From NCBI RefSeq assembly GCF_024586915.1, contig NZ_JANBVS010000003.1:310001-374000 (forward strand): 64,000 nt of DNA. The letters run 5' to 3'. The translations under genes were made by a program, and so were the position numbers. The notes beneath the pieces were generated by a model. It made no database searches. It had not been told where the DNA came from and was given only the letters and a program-made list of their open reading frames with translations. Source of the DNA: Bradyrhizobium sp. SRS-191 (GTDB lineage Bacteria > Pseudomonadota > Alphaproteobacteria > Rhizobiales > Xanthobacteraceae). Of the stretch, positions 1-8,646 are shown one piece after another (position 1 is the first letter of the stretch; the number at the start of each line of letters is the position of its first letter).

Positions 1-1
1 G

Positions 2-634
2 CATGGCGAGTTCGCGCCGGAATTCCGCAGTCAGATCCCCGGCGCCTCGGAGGATCCGCGGTTCTGGGCGTCCGGCATCTCGCTGATCGCGCATCTGTGG
101 TCGCCGCATGTGCCGGCGGTGCACATGAACACCCGCTTCGTGGTCACCACGAAGGCCTGGTTCGGCGGCGGCGCCGATCTCACCCCCGTCCTCGATCGCC
201 GCCGCACCCAGGAGGACCCCGATACTCTCGCCTTCCACGCCGCGATGAAGAGCGCCTGCGATGCGCATGCGGGTGTGGCATCGTACGACAAGTACAAGAA
301 GTGGTGCGACGAGTACTTCTACCTGCCCCATCGCAAGGAGCCGCGCGGCATCGGCGGCATCTTCTACGACCACCATGATTCCGGCGACTGGGACGCCGAT
401 CTCGCCTACACGCAGGACGTCGGCCGCGCTTTCCTCAAGGTCTATCCGGAGCTGGTCCGGCGCAATTTCAGCGCACCCTGGACGGAGGCCGACCGCGAGG
501 AGCAGCTGATCCGCCGCGGCCGCTATGTCGAATTCAACCTGCTTTATGACCGCGGCACCACATTTGGGCTCAAAACCGGCGGCAATGTCGACAGCATTCT
601 GTCCTCGATGCCGCCCGAGGTGAAATGGCCGTGA
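2..634 (+). CDS. hemF: Aerobic coproporphyrinogen III oxidase, C-terminal part
   Basis: Oxygen-dependent oxidative decarboxylation of coproporphyrinogen III to protoporphyrinogen IX in haem (and bacteriochlorophyll) synthesis, in the cytoplasm. The reading frame is open from base 2, so the N-terminal third lies outside the window. The visible part carries the HemF signatures: a stretch ending [11 protein letters not shown], then [12 protein letters not shown], then GIGGIFYDH and [14 protein letters not shown] near the C terminus. It ends with a TGA at 632-634, 32 bases before the next gene on the same strand. Only the start is missing; identification is firm. Confidence 0.96.
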   Translation, partial: HGEFAPEFRSQIPGASEDPRFWASGISLIAHLWSPHVPAVHMNTRFVVTTKAWFGGGADLTPVLDRRRTQEDPDTLAFHAAMKSACDAHAGVASYDKYKKWCDEYFYLPHRKEPRGIGGIFYDHHDSGDWDADLAYTQDVGRAFLKVYPELVRRNFSAPWTEADREEQLIRRGRYVEFNLLYDRGTTFGLKTGGNVDSILSSMPPEVKWP

Positions 635-666
635 AACTCGCTTTGTTGAACGTCGTAGATTGATTC

Positions 667-1386
667 ATGACCATCGCCCTGCCCCGCGCCATGCTGATCG
701 ACATGGATGACACCATCCTGTCGGCCTATGGCCGACCCGAGATCGCCTGGAACATCGTCGCTACCGAATTCGCGGACGAGCTGGCGCCGCATACGCCGCA
801 CGCGGTGGCTGCCGCCATCCTGGCGTCGGCCCGCAGCTTCTGGTCGGTCGCCGGCGCCGAATGGCGGATGAAGCTGATCCAGGCGCGGCAGGAGGTGGTG
901 AAGGGCGGCTTCGCGGCGCTCACCGGCCCTGCCTTGCCGACGGAGCTCGCGATCCGCATCGCCGACCGCTTCACCCGTTATCGCGACGAGCAGATGTTCG
1001 TCTTCCCCGGCGCCCATGAGGCAATCGACGAATTCAAGGCGCGCGGCGTCAAGCTCGCGCTGGTCACCAATGGCGAGGCCGGCCAGCAGCGCGCCAAGAT
1101 CGAGCGCTTCGCGCTGGAGCACCGTTTCGACCACATCCAGATCGAGGGCGAACACGGCTTCGGCAAGCCCGAGGAGCGCGCCTATCTCCACGCGATGGAG
1201 CGGCTCGGCGTCGGCCCGGAAGACACCTGGATGATCGGCGACAATCTGGAATGGGAGATCGTCGCGCCGCAGCGGCTCGGCATCTATGCGATCTGGATCG
1301 ACGTCCACGGTGACGGCCTGCCCGAAGGCTCCGACGTCAAGCCCGACCGCATCATCCGCTCGCTGACCGAGCTGGTGCCGGGCTGA
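667..1386 (+). CDS. HAD-superfamily hydrolase
   Basis: A 239-residue haloacid dehalogenase-like hydrolase, probably a small-molecule phosphatase. Motif I is DMDDT at residues 12-16 (nucleophile and acid/base Asp), motif II is the LVTNG segment, a conserved lysine lies in HGFGKPEERAY, and motif III/IV is MIGDNLEWEI. The insert between motifs I and II is helical, as in HAD subfamily I. The start ATG at 667 places DMDDT at the usual distance from the N terminus. It follows hemF by 32 bases and could share its transcript. The substrate cannot be told from sequence. It converges with the LysR gene, leaving only 8 bases between stops. Confidence 0.9.
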   Translation: MTIALPRAMLIDMDDTILSAYGRPEIAWNIVATEFADELAPHTPHAVAAAILASARSFWSVAGAEWRMKLIQARQEVVKGGFAALTGPALPTELAIRIADRFTRYRDEQMFVFPGAHEAIDEFKARGVKLALVTNGEAGQQRAKIERFALEHRFDHIQIEGEHGFGKPEERAYLHAMERLGVGPEDTWMIGDNLEWEIVAPQRLGIYAIWIDVHGDGLPEGSDVKPDRIIRSLTELVPG

Positions 1387-1394
1387 GCGCCCGC

Positions 1395-2324
1395 TCATCG
1401 CGTCCGCTTCGGTCCAGTCATCCGCTTGTGCGCCTCCATCAGCATGGCGACGAAGGCCGTCACCTTCGGCGCCCGGAAGCGCGCCGCCGGATAGACCGCA
1501 TGGATGCCGCCGGACGGCAGCGTCCATGACGGCAGGATGTGCACCAGACGACCGGCCGCCAGATCATCCCTGATCAGGAAATCCGGCAGCACCGCCAGAC
1601 CGCCACCGGCCAGGGCTGCCGCCAGCACTGCGGGCGTGGTGTTGATCGTCAGCGCCGCGCTCATCTGCACATTTTCCTGCTCCGTCTCGCCCCGCGCGAA
1701 CTGCCATGTCAACGGCTCGTTGAGCGCGCCGTTGGCGATGAAGGGCAGCGTCGCGAGCTCGCGCGGGCGCGCCACGCGCTTGACCAGGCCCGGTGTCGCG
1801 ATCAGCAACTGGCGGAAGCTGTCGATGCGCCGCGTCTGCAGCGTGGAATCATCGAGCCATCCGACACGGATCGAGAGATCGATCTGATCGGCGATCAGGT
1901 CGACCTTGCTGTCGGCCAGCACCAAATCGACCCGGCAGGCCGGATAGCGGCGAGAGAACGCCGTCGCGACCGCGGCGAGGATGCAGGTGCCGTAGTCGTT
2001 CGGCGCAGCGATGCGCAACAGCCCCATCGGCTCGGCGCTGGACTGCGCCAGCTCGGCCACCGCGCTGTCGGCCTCGCGCAGGATCGCAGCGCAGCGGGCA
2101 TGGAGCAGCCGCCCCGCCTCGGTCGGCTCGACCCGCCGCGTGGTGCGCACCAGCAGATCCGCCTTCAGTTCGCGCTCGAGCTGGGCGACCTGCTGGCTGA
2201 CCACGGCCTTGGTGATGCCGAGCCGGTCGGCCGCGCGGGTGAACGACTTGGCGTCGACGACGGCGGCGAAATAGACCAGGCGATTGAGGTTGATCGGCTC
2301 CAGGACTGGCTCCGCGATTGTCAG
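1395..2324 (-). CDS. LysR-family transcriptional regulator with a non-canonical start
   Basis: DNA-binding LysR regulator. The helix-turn-helix reads NLNRLVYFAAVVDAKSF through RLGITKAVVSQQ, followed by an effector-binding domain. The only ATG/GTG/TTG start in frame is the GTG at 2204, which would cut off most of the HTH. The frame stays open upstream to a TGA at 2391-2393 but contains no ATG, GTG or TTG, so I place the start at a CTG (2322-2324). An ATG at 2332-2334 lies one base out of frame and would restore MPELTIAEPV if one base were removed. The gene diverges from the DsbA-like gene, which with the MBL-fold gene is its likely target. Confidence 0.75.
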   Translation of the reverse strand: MTIAEPVLEPINLNRLVYFAAVVDAKSFTRAADRLGITKAVVSQQVAQLERELKADLLVRTTRRVEPTEAGRLLHARCAAILREADSAVAELAQSSAEPMGLLRIAAPNDYGTCILAAVATAFSRRYPACRVDLVLADSKVDLIADQIDLSIRVGWLDDSTLQTRRIDSFRQLLIATPGLVKRVARPRELATLPFIANGALNEPLTWQFARGETEQENVQMSAALTINTTPAVLAAALAGGGLAVLPDFLIRDDLAAGRLVHILPSWTLPSGGIHAVYPAARFRAPKVTAFVAMLMEAHKRMTGPKRTR

Positions 2325-2431
2325 CTCAGGGCATACAGTTTGTCCGATTATGCTGTCTTTATCAACAACGGCAGCCGGGCTAAATCCCGATCATGTCGAT
2401 CCGAGACGGGCTCCGAGAAAGGATGCCGGCA

Positions 2432-3061
2432 ATGAAACTGACCTATCTGTTCGATCCGCTGTGCGGGTGGTGCTACGGCGCAGGTCCTGCGATCGAGCAG
2501 TTGGCCGCCGTCGACGGCATCGCGATCGCGCTGCTGCCCACCGGCCTGTTTGCGGGCCGCGGCGCCGGCCGGATGGATGCGCAATTCGCCGAATATGCCT
2601 GGAGCAACGATCAGCGCATCGCCAGGCTGACCGGACAGCGCTTCTCCGACGACTACCGCACGCGCATCCTTGGCGGCGGCGGCGCCTTCGACTCGACGGC
2701 CGCGTCGCTCGGCCTGACGGCGGTCCATCTCACCGATCCCGGCCGCGAGATCGCGGCCCTGAAGGGGCTGCAGACCGCGCGCTACGTGCACGGGCAGGAC
2801 ATGGTCAGCGCCACGGGTGTCAGCGAGATCCTGCGATCGCTCGGCCTCGCGGACGCCGCCGAGCGGATGCTGGCGCCCGATCAGATGCTCGTCGAAGCCC
2901 ATGAGCGCCGGCTCCACACCGCCGGGAGCCTGATGCGCCGCCACGGACTGTCCGGCGTGCCGGCCCTGCTGGCCGGCGAAGAGCCGGACCAGACGCCCCT
3001 GCCCGGCAACGTGCTGTATGACCCCATCGACGGCCTGCTCGCGCGACTTGGCGCGCGCTGA
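2432..3061 (+). CDS. DsbA-family / FrnE-like thioredoxin-fold protein
   Basis: A 209-residue DsbA-like oxidoreductase. The N terminus, MKLTYLFDPLCGWCYG, contains the thioredoxin-fold CGWC active site at residues 11-14 and no signal peptide, so it is probably cytoplasmic, as in the FrnE/2-hydroxychromene isomerase branch. The start at 2432 is chosen because AAGG at 2419-2422 lies 9 bases upstream; in-frame ATG or near-start codons at 2393 and 2423 are less well placed. It is transcribed divergently from the LysR gene and followed by the MBL-fold gene, so LysR control is likely. Substrate unknown. Confidence 0.85.
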   Translation: MKLTYLFDPLCGWCYGAGPAIEQLAAVDGIAIALLPTGLFAGRGAGRMDAQFAEYAWSNDQRIARLTGQRFSDDYRTRILGGGGAFDSTAASLGLTAVHLTDPGREIAALKGLQTARYVHGQDMVSATGVSEILRSLGLADAAERMLAPDQMLVEAHERRLHTAGSLMRRHGLSGVPALLAGEEPDQTPLPGNVLYDPIDGLLARLGAR

Positions 3062-3167
3062 GCCCCTCATCCCCGATCGACCAGGCAACCTGAACCGGGC
3101 CGCAGCGCAGGGCCGGCACGCGGCCGGCTGCCTGGCCTCATCATTGGCTCACACCGAGGAGACGACC

Positions 3168-4067
3168 ATGCCGACACGGAGACAGATCATGACGACAGCC
3201 ATCGCGGGGACCGCCGCAGCGCTTCTCGGCGGCGCCGAGGGTGGCCATGCCGCCGAGAGCAAGCTTCGTTGGACGCATTTTCCAGCCGGCCCGAACGGCT
3301 TCTTCCGTGCCCCCGTGCTGCTGTCAGGCCCGACCGAAGCGCTGCTGATCGATGGCGGCTTCACCTATCCGGATGGCCGCGCGGTGGCGGCCGCCATCAA
3401 GGCCAGCGGCAAGACGCTGACCGCGATCTATGTCAGCCAGTCCGACCCCGACTACTATTTCAGCCTCAAGCCGATCCGGGACGCGTTTCCCGGCGTGAAG
3501 GTGCTAGCCGCCTCGGCCACCATCGAGTCCATCAAGGGCAATGTCGAGAAGAAGCTCGCGGTGTGGGGGCCGCAGCTGAAGGACAATGGTCCGCAGACGA
3601 TGGCTGACATCGTCCTCCCCGAGCCGTTCGATGGCCCGTCGCTGACCGTCGACGGCGAGACGATCGAGATCGTCGCCGCCGAGGGGCTCGCCAACCGCCG
3701 CTATCTCTGGGTGCCGTCGCTCAAGGCCGTGTTCGGCGGCGTCATGATCTTCTCGGGCGTCCATGTCTGGACCGCCGACACCCCGACCAGGGAGCAGCGC
3801 GCCGCCTGGGTCGCCAACCTCGACAAGATCGCCGCGCGCGCTCCGGCCGTGGTGGTGGCCGGCCACGCCGTCGCCGACGCCGCCACCGACCTGTCCGGTG
3901 TCCGGCACACCAAGGCCTACCTCATCGCCTTCGAGGAGGAGCTCGCCAAGGCCAAGGACGCCGCCGCGCTCAAGGCCGCGATGGAGGCGAAGTTTCCAGG
4001 TCTCGGCATGGGCGTCGCCCTCGACATCGGCGGCAAGGTGGCCAAGGGCGAAATGAAGTGGGGCTGA
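3168..4067 (+). CDS. Exported metallo-beta-lactamase-fold protein lacking metal ligands
   Basis: A 299-residue exported protein. The N terminus has RRQ followed by a hydrophobic Ala-rich segment and a HAA cleavage-like site near residue 27, which suits Sec or weak Tat export. The body follows the metallo-beta-lactamase fold: ALLIDGG at the second strand, then the place of the HxHxDH motif, then a late VVAGHAVAD loop. Where active relatives carry THADPDHYFG-like metal ligands, this protein has SQSDPDYYFS, replacing both histidines with Gln and Tyr. GAGGAGACG precedes the ATG at 3168. It lies 106 bases after the DsbA-like gene. It may be a pseudoenzyme or ligand-binding protein. Confidence 0.75.
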   Translation: MPTRRQIMTTAIAGTAAALLGGAEGGHAAESKLRWTHFPAGPNGFFRAPVLLSGPTEALLIDGGFTYPDGRAVAAAIKASGKTLTAIYVSQSDPDYYFSLKPIRDAFPGVKVLAASATIESIKGNVEKKLAVWGPQLKDNGPQTMADIVLPEPFDGPSLTVDGETIEIVAAEGLANRRYLWVPSLKAVFGGVMIFSGVHVWTADTPTREQRAAWVANLDKIAARAPAVVVAGHAVADAATDLSGVRHTKAYLIAFEEELAKAKDAAALKAAMEAKFPGLGMGVALDIGGKVAKGEMKWG

Positions 4068-4103
4068 CGCCGGCCCCGGCGTCACCGCATTGAGCACGCA
4101 GAA

Positions 4104-4126
4104 GCGCCGGCCCGTCGGACCGGCGC
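4104..4126 (+). terminator. Inverted repeat after the MBL-fold gene
   Basis: GCGCCGG at 4104-4110 pairs with CCGGCGC at 4120-4126 around a 9-base loop, 36 bases after the stop codon. There is no T-tract, so it is either a weak terminator or an mRNA-end stabiliser. Confidence 0.4.
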
Positions 4127-4443
4127 ATCGCACGGACGGGACTGTTCTGATCAGCCGGGTCGTTCGGCAACGTCGGAATCCGGCATGTGGATACGGCGCG
4201 GCGGCCTGCCACGAGGCCGAGTGCGACGGCGAGCCCGCACATTAGGTTCGCCTTCACCGTCATCGCACACGCGCCCTTAACCAGCCGCATCGTTCGCCGC
4301 GCTCCCCGGGGCGCCATGGGGCTGACGTAACCCAATCGCAATCGGCGCATCCGTCTAATCGCGGCGGGGCTTGGAGGGGACAGGCGGCCTGCTTGCGCGC
4401 GCCGCTTCGACCGATCGCAAGCCATCGTAGCAGCGTCGGTGTC
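4127..4443. other. Intergenic stretch with a weak small-ORF candidate
   Basis: No supported gene. On the minus strand an ATG at 4263 begins MTVKANLMCGLAVALGLVAG, which resembles a signal peptide, but the frame then runs on into the antisense of the neighbouring gene with no natural end. Shifting frame after the hydrophobic part gives a short Arg-rich end that stops at a TGA near 4151-4153. This could be a decayed or frameshifted small exported protein, or chance. Confidence 0.2.
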
Positions 4444-6393
4444 ATGGCTCTCAATCTGCCGCAGATCTCCCTGAGCGTGTCGATCAAGAACTCGCTCCTG
4501 ACCTCGGTCTTCCTGCTGCTCGCGATCCTGGGCGGCGTGTCGGTGATGGCCACGATGCGGCTGTCGGCGCTGCAGGACGCGGTCGAGGCGATCAACCGCG
4601 ACCGTCTGCCGAAAATTCGCGCGCTCGGCGATCTCAACGTCGGCATCGCCCATGCCCATCTCGTCGCCATCCGCGCCGCCCTGTCGACGGCGCCGGAGCC
4701 GCGTGCCGAGGCCGAAGGCGAGCTCAGGCGCCGCATCGTCGAGGTGCAGGCCAAGATCGCGGGCTTCAAGGACATGATCGGCCCGGATGCGCCGATGAAG
4801 ATGGCGTTCGACCAATTCGTCAACAAATGGGACCTGTACCTGAAGCAGCAGGCGGTCATGCTCGAGCCGGAGGTCGGGGCGAACCGCGAGCGGCTGGAGC
4901 ATGTCGTCAACGTTCAGACGCCGCCGATCTTCCAGGCGGTGGTCGACGCGATCGGCCATGGCCTCAAGCTCGCCGACCACCGGGCGGACAGCGCGATCGA
5001 GAGCGCGACGCTGGACGCGCAGCTGTTCCGGATCGTGCTGTGGTCGGTCAACGGCGTCAGCGTCCTGATCGGGCTCGCCACGCTGCTGTTCGTCATCCAT
5101 GACGTGTCGATGCCGATCTTCCGCATCACCCGCAGCATGGAGGCGATCGCCAAGGGCGAGCTGCAGACCGAGATTCCCTATGCCGATCACACCAACGAGC
5201 TCGGCCTGATGGCGCGGGCGCTGGCGGTGTTCCGCAAGAGCCTGGTCGAGAACGAGCGGCTGAATGCGGCGACACGCACGCTCTCCGAGCTCAGCGAATG
5301 GCTGCAATCGGCCAAGTCCGAGCCCGAGCTCTACCAGATGATCTCGACGGTGCTCGGCGGGCTGATGCCCGAATGCACCGGCGCGCTCTACATCTACGCC
5401 GACAGCCGCGACGTGCTGGAGGTCGCCGCCGAATGGAACGGCACCTCGACGACCCGCTCGCTGCACCCTGACGATTGCTGGAGCCTGCGCCGCGGCCACG
5501 TCTACATCCACGGCACCAACGAGGTCGAATTCCGCTGCGATCACGTCCATGACGACGTCGACGAGAATTACTGTTGCATCCCGATCCTGGCGCATGGCGA
5601 GACCGTCGGCCTGCTGCATGTCGAGTACAATCACCAGGGCGAGGAGAGCGAAGCCGAGGCCAAGGCGCGCTTCGCCGACCGCGCCCGGCTGGGGCTCGCC
5701 TGCGCCGAGCATCTGTCGATCGCCATCGCCAACATCAAGCTGCGCGAGGGCCTGCGCGATCAGTCGCTGCGCGATGCACTCACCGGGCTCAACAATCGCC
5801 GCTGTCTGATCGAGACCGCACGTCGCCAATTGCTGCGCGCGTCGCGCAGCCGCACGCCGGTCAGCATCGTCACGCTGGACATCGATCACTTCAAATCGTT
5901 CAACGACAATCACGGCCACGAGGCCGGCGACACCGTGCTGCGCCATGTCGGCGAGATCCTCAAGGCCAGCTTCAGCGACGACGACGTGCCCTGCCGCCTC
6001 GGCGGCGAGGAATTCGTGGTGGTCATGCCGAACTGTGCCATCGAGGAAGCCGCACTGCGCGCCGAGGAGCTGCGCGCCCGCGTCGAGGCGCTCAACATCA
6101 GCTATGGCGACGGTATGCTGCCGCGGGTCACGGTGTCGGTCGGCGTCGCCGCCTATCCCGAAGCCGGCATGGATCTGACCGAGATCCTGCGCGTCGCCGA
6201 CGGCGCGCTGTACCGCGCCAAGCAGAAGGGGCGCAACCGCGTCGAGCTCGCCTCGGGCGGCATGGTGCCGCCGCTCGACGAGGTGGCGAACCGCGCGGTG
6301 GCCAAGCTCGATGCGATCGTCGCACGCGCCGAGACCCGGCCGGTCGCGACTTCACCTTTGCCGTCGACTCCAAACGCGGTGCGGTCGAGCTGA
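4444..6393 (+). CDS. Membrane-bound HAMP-GAF-GGDEF diguanylate cyclase
   Basis: A 649-residue sensor that makes cyclic di-GMP. The order is: transmembrane helix at about 16-36, a periplasmic four-helix-bundle-like sensor, a second helix at about 198-220, HAMP at about 222-275, GAF at about 280-430 and GGDEF at about 441-605. The active site reads RLGGEEF, so catalysis is expected. The RxxD inhibitory site five residues upstream is absent (SDDD occupies it), so product inhibition may be lost. The start at 4444 puts the first helix at the N terminus; a TTG at 4393 is an alternative with an upstream GGAGGGG. The input signal is unknown. Confidence 0.9.
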   Translation: MALNLPQISLSVSIKNSLLTSVFLLLAILGGVSVMATMRLSALQDAVEAINRDRLPKIRALGDLNVGIAHAHLVAIRAALSTAPEPRAEAEGELRRRIVEVQAKIAGFKDMIGPDAPMKMAFDQFVNKWDLYLKQQAVMLEPEVGANRERLEHVVNVQTPPIFQAVVDAIGHGLKLADHRADSAIESATLDAQLFRIVLWSVNGVSVLIGLATLLFVIHDVSMPIFRITRSMEAIAKGELQTEIPYADHTNELGLMARALAVFRKSLVENERLNAATRTLSELSEWLQSAKSEPELYQMISTVLGGLMPECTGALYIYADSRDVLEVAAEWNGTSTTRSLHPDDCWSLRRGHVYIHGTNEVEFRCDHVHDDVDENYCCIPILAHGETVGLLHVEYNHQGEESEAEAKARFADRARLGLACAEHLSIAIANIKLREGLRDQSLRDALTGLNNRRCLIETARRQLLRASRSRTPVSIVTLDIDHFKSFNDNHGHEAGDTVLRHVGEILKASFSDDDVPCRLGGEEFVVVMPNCAIEEAALRAEELRARVEALNISYGDGMLPRVTVSVGVAAYPEAGMDLTEILRVADGALYRAKQKGRNRVELASGGMVPPLDEVANRAVAKLDAIVARAETRPVATSPLPSTPNAVRSS

Positions 6394-6554
6394 CGTGCCT
6401 GGGATGCACGGCTGAGCAGGACGGAGAGCGCCGGCTGCCTCCGGTCCAAACGATCGACATGAGCGAACACCTCCGAAGCCCGTGCGCCGGTCGTGGATCA
6501 CACCCCGAGATTGTGTTATCGGTCAGTCACGCTTGAACGAGCGAAGGCTTGCTG

Positions 6555-7610
6555 ATGACCTCACACGAGACCTCCGCCGATACGCCCACCGCCGTGTCCG
6601 GACGCCCCCCAGCCTCGGTCGCCGATGTGCAGACATCGCCGCCGCCACAGGGATTCTGGGCGCGCTTCCTGGACTGGAATCAGAAGCTGTCGGTGGTCAA
6701 GAACCTGACCTTCATCACCATCGCCACCGGCTTTCTCGGCGGCTACTTCCAATATCTCAGCGCCTATGAGGCGAAGGTCGGCGCGCTCGCCGAGGCCGAC
6801 ATGAAGGCGGCGACCGAGACCTTCGTGACAATCTCCAACGCCTATGCCGAAGCGCAGATGCTGCAGGAGCTGATCTTCTACAATTTCACGGCGGCCACGG
6901 CCGCCGGCGTCGATCCCGGCGACAAGGCGCTGACGACGAAAGCAGGCAGCGAGACTTTCGGGCTGTACACCAAGGCGCGGATGGCGCTGCGGCAGAACAG
7001 CAGCATCTTCGCGCACAAGGCGGAGATCTATATCGACTGGGCCAGCGACCGCGGCCGCGATCCCGAAGCGCCGCGCGTGCTGGATCAGGATCCCCTCAAC
7101 GAGGCGCTGCTCGGCACCTATGATTTCGACTGCGATGCCGAGGCCAACATGCCGCGGCTGGGGGTGACGGGCCCGGCCGTCGATGATGCCGACCCGTGCC
7201 GGGCCGATGCGCCGCCGGCGCAGCCGGCCCAGCGTATCAATCTCTGCGCCGGGCGCGACAGCGGGCGACGGCCGGTCACGATCGACTGGCAGAGCGCCAA
7301 GCACCACCTCCTGACGATGCATTTCTGCTTCGAGCAGTCGCACCGCCAGATCTCGACCGCGCGGGTCTGGGCCTCCGGCAACACGGTGGGCGACGAGAGG
7401 GTGAAGGCGTTCAGGGAGAATGAAGCGCGCTACCGCGCGGCGCTCGACAAGCAGGTGGTGCGGCTGAACGCGTTCATGAGCCTCACCATGGCGCGGCTGG
7501 AAAGCATTCGCGTCAAATACCGTCCCTCCGGCTTCCTCTGCCATCTGCCGCTGCTGCGCGACGCCGTCGGCCTGTTCAGCCGGGAGTGCACGCCGGTTCG
7601 CGTCAGCTGA
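6555..7610 (+). CDS. Hypothetical single-pass membrane protein
   Basis: I do not recognise this 351-residue protein. The N-terminal 35 residues are Pro/Ser/Thr-rich and presumably cytoplasmic. One hydrophobic helix at about 47-66 (NLTFITIATGFLGGYFQYL) follows. The rest is a soluble region that includes a long helix near the C terminus (ALDKQVVRLNAFMSLTMARL). The second half has several cysteines, including FDCDAEAN, PCRAD, NLCAG, HFCFE, FLCHL and SRECT, which suggests an oxidised extracytoplasmic domain. The ATG at 6555 is preceded by GAAGG at 7 bases; the TTG at 6549 is less likely. It is followed by a convergent exporter gene. No conserved catalytic motif was found. Confidence 0.7.
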   Translation: MTSHETSADTPTAVSGRPPASVADVQTSPPPQGFWARFLDWNQKLSVVKNLTFITIATGFLGGYFQYLSAYEAKVGALAEADMKAATETFVTISNAYAEAQMLQELIFYNFTAATAAGVDPGDKALTTKAGSETFGLYTKARMALRQNSSIFAHKAEIYIDWASDRGRDPEAPRVLDQDPLNEALLGTYDFDCDAEANMPRLGVTGPAVDDADPCRADAPPAQPAQRINLCAGRDSGRRPVTIDWQSAKHHLLTMHFCFEQSHRQISTARVWASGNTVGDERVKAFRENEARYRAALDKQVVRLNAFMSLTMARLESIRVKYRPSGFLCHLPLLRDAVGLFSRECTPVRVS

Positions 7611-7637
7611 TGAACACGTCCGGACGCTGCGGGGCGG

Positions 7638-8420
7638 CTAAGCTGCCGGAAGCAGGTGTCGCACCGCCGAGGCGATCATCACGCCGCCACCGGTGATCAC
7701 GGCGGCATCGAGGATCGCGGCATGGATGTGCACGGGCATGCGCGCGACGAAGGCCTTGGCAAGGAAGGCGCCGGGCACGGCGACCGCGCCGATCAGCAGT
7801 GCGAAGGCCAGCACCTGCGCCGTGACGACGCCGGCGAGGCCGAACACGGAGATCTTGATCACGCCGGTCACGACCGAGATCATCGCGTCGGTGGCGATGA
7901 CAGCGGCGCCTTCGAGGCCCGCCGCCATCAACAGCGACAGCAGGATGACGCCGGAGCCGGAGGTGCCGCCGACGAGCACACCATAACCGACCGCGCCGGC
8001 CGCGAGCCCGCCATTGCCGATCCGGACCTCGCGCTTGCGCAGAATGCGTCGCAAGGGAACGCTCATGATCAGCATCGTGCCGATCACGAAGGCGGCGCCG
8101 GCATTGGTGAGCCGGGTGTAGCCGTAGGCGCCCAGGGCCGTGGTCACGGCTGCCGCGGCGATCACGATGCCGGCGCGCGTGCGATCGGCATGCTGGATGT
8201 AGGCCGCGACCCGGCTGAGATTGGTGAGGATCGCGGAGATCGCGATGATCGGCACCACCGGCTCGGCGCCGACCATCGGCACCAGCACCAGCGGCATCAG
8301 CGCGCCGGTGCCGTAGCCGGCGAGACCACCGATGATGGAAGCGAATAGAGCGACGGACGCGACGAGCAGGAGCTGAAGCAGCGAGATATCGGCAAAGCCT
8401 GCCAGAAAATTCATGACCAT
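7638..8420 (-). CDS. TauE/SafE-family (TSUP) membrane exporter
   Basis: A 260-residue polytopic inner-membrane protein of the TSUP family, which moves sulfite, organosulfonates or related anions. It has a hydrophobic N-terminal helix, the IIGGLAGYGTGALMPLVL half-repeat, and a matching second half with AVGYGVLVGGTSGSGVILL, the two-fold repeat typical of the family. The start at 8420 overlaps the terminal stop of the decayed cca copy immediately upstream (TCATGA); an ATG at 8414 is an alternative. Substrate is not predictable. A Zur-like operator further upstream may control it through the small gene in front. Confidence 0.88.
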   Translation of the reverse strand: MVMNFLAGFADISLLQLLLVASVALFASIIGGLAGYGTGALMPLVLVPMVGAEPVVPIIAISAILTNLSRVAAYIQHADRTRAGIVIAAAAVTTALGAYGYTRLTNAGAAFVIGTMLIMSVPLRRILRKREVRIGNGGLAAGAVGYGVLVGGTSGSGVILLSLLMAAGLEGAAVIATDAMISVVTGVIKISVFGLAGVVTAQVLAFALLIGAVAVPGAFLAKAFVARMPVHIHAAILDAAVITGGGVMIASAVRHLLPAA

Positions 8421-8640
8421 CCGTCGCGGTTGACGCGCGCCGCCGCCTGATCGGCGATCGCGGTCAGGGATGCCTCGTCGTGCGCTCAATGCGCGCCAGC
8501 AAACCATCCTCTGCGAGAGCCAGTCCATCGCCGAGATGCCGTGGCTGCGCAACCCCGCGCACGGCCGGATCGACCGGCTTGCCCCACAATTTTTCGGCAT
8601 GACCCGCGACGGCCACAGCTCTGCGCGCACGCCGGACGCA
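8421..8640 (-). pseudogene. Decayed copy of the cca 3' end
   Basis: Bases 8421-8484 match 8974-9037 of the intact cca gene at roughly 57 of 64 positions. Weaker similarity, displaced by one further base, continues to about 8640 (matching up to about 9194). Read on the minus strand, the end still translates as DEASLTAIADQAAARVNRDG before a stop, just as the real C terminus does. The frame is broken by a TGA at 8486-8488 and a one-base indel between 8484 and 8505. It is therefore a truncated, non-functional duplicate sitting between the exporter and the small gene. Confidence 0.8.
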
Positions 8641-8646
8641 ATCGCC

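Noticed and set aside
3970..5946. 658-codon open frame on the minus strand
   Set aside because: It lies antisense to the MBL-fold and diguanylate cyclase genes. High GC lowers stop frequency; composition is Arg/Asp/Ala-rich without any domain.
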